DNA from: Cercopithifilaria johnstoni
Taxonomy: Eukaryota; Nematoda; Chromadorea; Rhabditida; Onchocercidae
Length of the DNA: 64,000 bases
Direction: 5' to 3'
Assembly: GCA_916381525.1 (NCBI GenBank)
Contig: CAKAEH010001249.1
Coordinates: forward strand, 1-64,000
The position numbers and the translations under genes were made by a program. The notes beneath the pieces are model-generated. The model searched no databases. It was not told the DNA's origin and saw only the letters and a list, made by a program, of their open reading frames with translations. Below, one piece after another: positions 62,760 through 64,000 of the stretch; positions within the stretch are counted from its first letter, which is position 1; each line of letters begins with the position of its first letter.

Positions 62760-63643
62760 ATGACTATAGTTATTATAGTCCTGCTTATCTTGATGCAGAC
62801 TTCTGTTCTGGATTCAAGTCATCACGGACATAGTCATGATATCGAGGCACCACACATCAAATACACTCGTGAAGCTAATGAAAAAGTAATTTTTTAATCA
62901 AATTTCAACTCAATTTATAGATGAAATTCTCAGGGAATTTTCTTTCTTTTCTTTTTTATATGAAATTCACAATTAATTTAATATTTTATTTATATACTAT
63001 TACTTTATGCTCGATTGTTTAAAATTTCACCATTAATATAACATAGAGATATAAAAGATTAAGTGAAAATTCTACGTACATTTACAATTATCAAATTGTA
63101 TTTTCAGCATGACAGTCATGAACATTCCCATCATCATGATCATCATGATCATCATCATCACCATGATCATCATCATCATGAGCATTCGGAAAGCCATCGC
63201 CATACGCATGATCAACATTATTTTCATCAGAAGGAAGATCATTCACATCACTTCGGGGTTGATCCTTAAGTATCTTCTCTCCTTTTAGAATCCGGACCTG
63301 ATTTTGCATACTCTGAATTGAATTATGCGGTATGCGACAGAGGATAAGCATATCATCCATTCATGATAAATAAGTCTAGCTGAATTTGGAAGTTAGATTT
63401 CATTTTAAAAGGTTGCATATGTAGTGATATGAAGTATATTTTTTATTATCGTTTCAGTATTCAATATGTTGATTTTTTTAAAAGTAGTTTTCTTTGAATT
63501 GAATTATGCGGTATGCGACGAATATTCATCATCCATATCATTCATTCATGATAAATATGAACATTTTTCTAGGAGATTGGTCATCGTCATCAACAGCGCA
63601 TTAAAGCAAATCAGAAAAATTATAAGCCGTACGATCCAAATGG
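62760..63643 (+). CDS. Signal peptide plus His-rich domain protein, 3' end outside or unresolved; possibly ZIP7/KE4-like
   Basis: Exon 1 (62760-62885) encodes a cleavable-type signal, MTIVIIVLLILMQTSVLDSS, then HHGHSHDIEAPHIKYTREAN. Exon 2 (63108 to about 63257) is dominated by His-Asp-His runs that read HDHHDHHHHHDHHHHEH. A frame-compatible third exon, 63573-63643, reads EIGHRHQQRIKANQKNYK and ends at a GTAAGT donor. A secretory signal followed by a lumenal His-rich zinc-binding stretch is typical of ER/Golgi zinc transporters of the ZIP7 (SLC39A7/KE4) group, but the membrane domain that would prove this is not in the window. The donor GTTGAT at 63258 is weak; without it the frame stops at 63269. 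It could instead be another His-rich secreted protein. Confidence 0.5.
63310..63565. repeat. ~180-bp spaced direct duplication downstream of the His-rich exon
   Basis: GAATTGAATTATGCGGTATG occurs at about 63317 and about 63496, and CATATCATCCATTCATGATA and its variant at about 63349 and about 63536. The order is the same in both copies. Confidence 0.75.
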
Positions 63644-64000
63644 GTAAGTTTCTAAGTTTAATATTAGTTCTAATCATCGCTAAGCATCTTGTCCCTCTCC
63701 CAGACTTGAGTCTTAATCCTGTCGCATCATTGTATCGGATACTGTAATTAATGGCTTACGATGTCGATAACTACTGGTACATCAACCAAATGATGCTTCA
63801 AAAATCCTACATAGTGCTAAGAAACGAATCGATTTGGTTTTATTAGGATACATACATGCTGGAAAGTTTTATATCATATGGTTTCCCGCATATTTGAAGA
63901 ATGATTTCCTATATGGACATTACAAAGTAACATTGGGAAATGGGTTTTCAAATACTAATCTTTCCTATACTTATGGACGATATAAGCGTTTGCGGCGTTT
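63644..64000 (+). other. Downstream of the third His-rich exon
   Basis: Probably intron of the His-rich gene. No further exon could be recognised before the window ends. Confidence 0.4.

Noticed and set aside
63091..63360. Minus-strand Asp-rich frame
   Set aside because: It is the antisense of the His-rich exon (CAT/GAT runs read as ATG/ATC).

Overview
This window looks like nuclear DNA of a nematode, most likely a filarial worm. It is about 70% A+T, and its genes are split into many small exons. Introns start GT and end in the nematode-type TTTCAG. Several start codons lie just downstream of an unpaired TTTCAG/TTCCAG, as expected for spliced-leader trans-splicing. Simple repeats are abundant. 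The species is an inference from gene structure and protein similarity recalled from memory; no search was run. I traced gene models by hand, requiring each splice junction to keep the reading frame.

Layout. Positions 1-13973 (+): the Rho-family exchange factor PIX (SH3-DH-PH-GIT-binding region-coiled coil), 14 coding exons, with a 6.9 kb intron that holds an inverted-repeat element. Positions 17899-25021 (+): a complete prolyl oligopeptidase, 16 exons, with the catalytic Ser, Asp and His all present. Positions 28267-32611 (+): a 543-residue coiled-coil protein I do not recognise. Positions 32612-40174: 7.5 kb of tandem and simple repeats without a convincing gene. Positions 40175-45399 (+): an unrecognised single-pass membrane protein with two possible C-termini. 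Positions 46144-48362 (-): adenylate kinase 1. Positions 48800-49500: a 78-bp minisatellite. Positions 50542-52098 (-): a REEP/DP1/Yop1-family ER-shaping protein whose 5' end was not found. Positions 53964-54320 (-): an orphan Ser-rich coding exon. Positions 55334-60092 (-): the splicing factor BUD13. Positions 60715-61930 (-): DAD1/OST2, a subunit of the oligosaccharyltransferase. Positions 62760-63643 (+): the N-terminal exons of a secreted or ER-targeted His-rich protein that runs out of the window, possibly a ZIP7/KE4-like zinc transporter.

How the genes relate. They are mostly unrelated housekeeping functions: cytoskeletal signalling, peptide cleavage, nucleotide balance, ER shape, RNA splicing and N-glycosylation. 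DAD1 and BUD13 are on the same strand, 622 bp apart, with a trans-splice-like acceptor one base before the BUD13 start, so they may form an operon. DAD1 and the His-rich gene are divergent and share an upstream region of about 0.8 kb. No CRISPR array, bacterial operon, rRNA or tRNA was recognised, and I found no clear multi-gene novel system. The least explained items are the two orphan proteins, the 54-residue and 45-residue minus-strand ORFs near 52.6 kb, the relatively GC-rich intronic ORF at 41.96 kb, and the non-standard splice sites.
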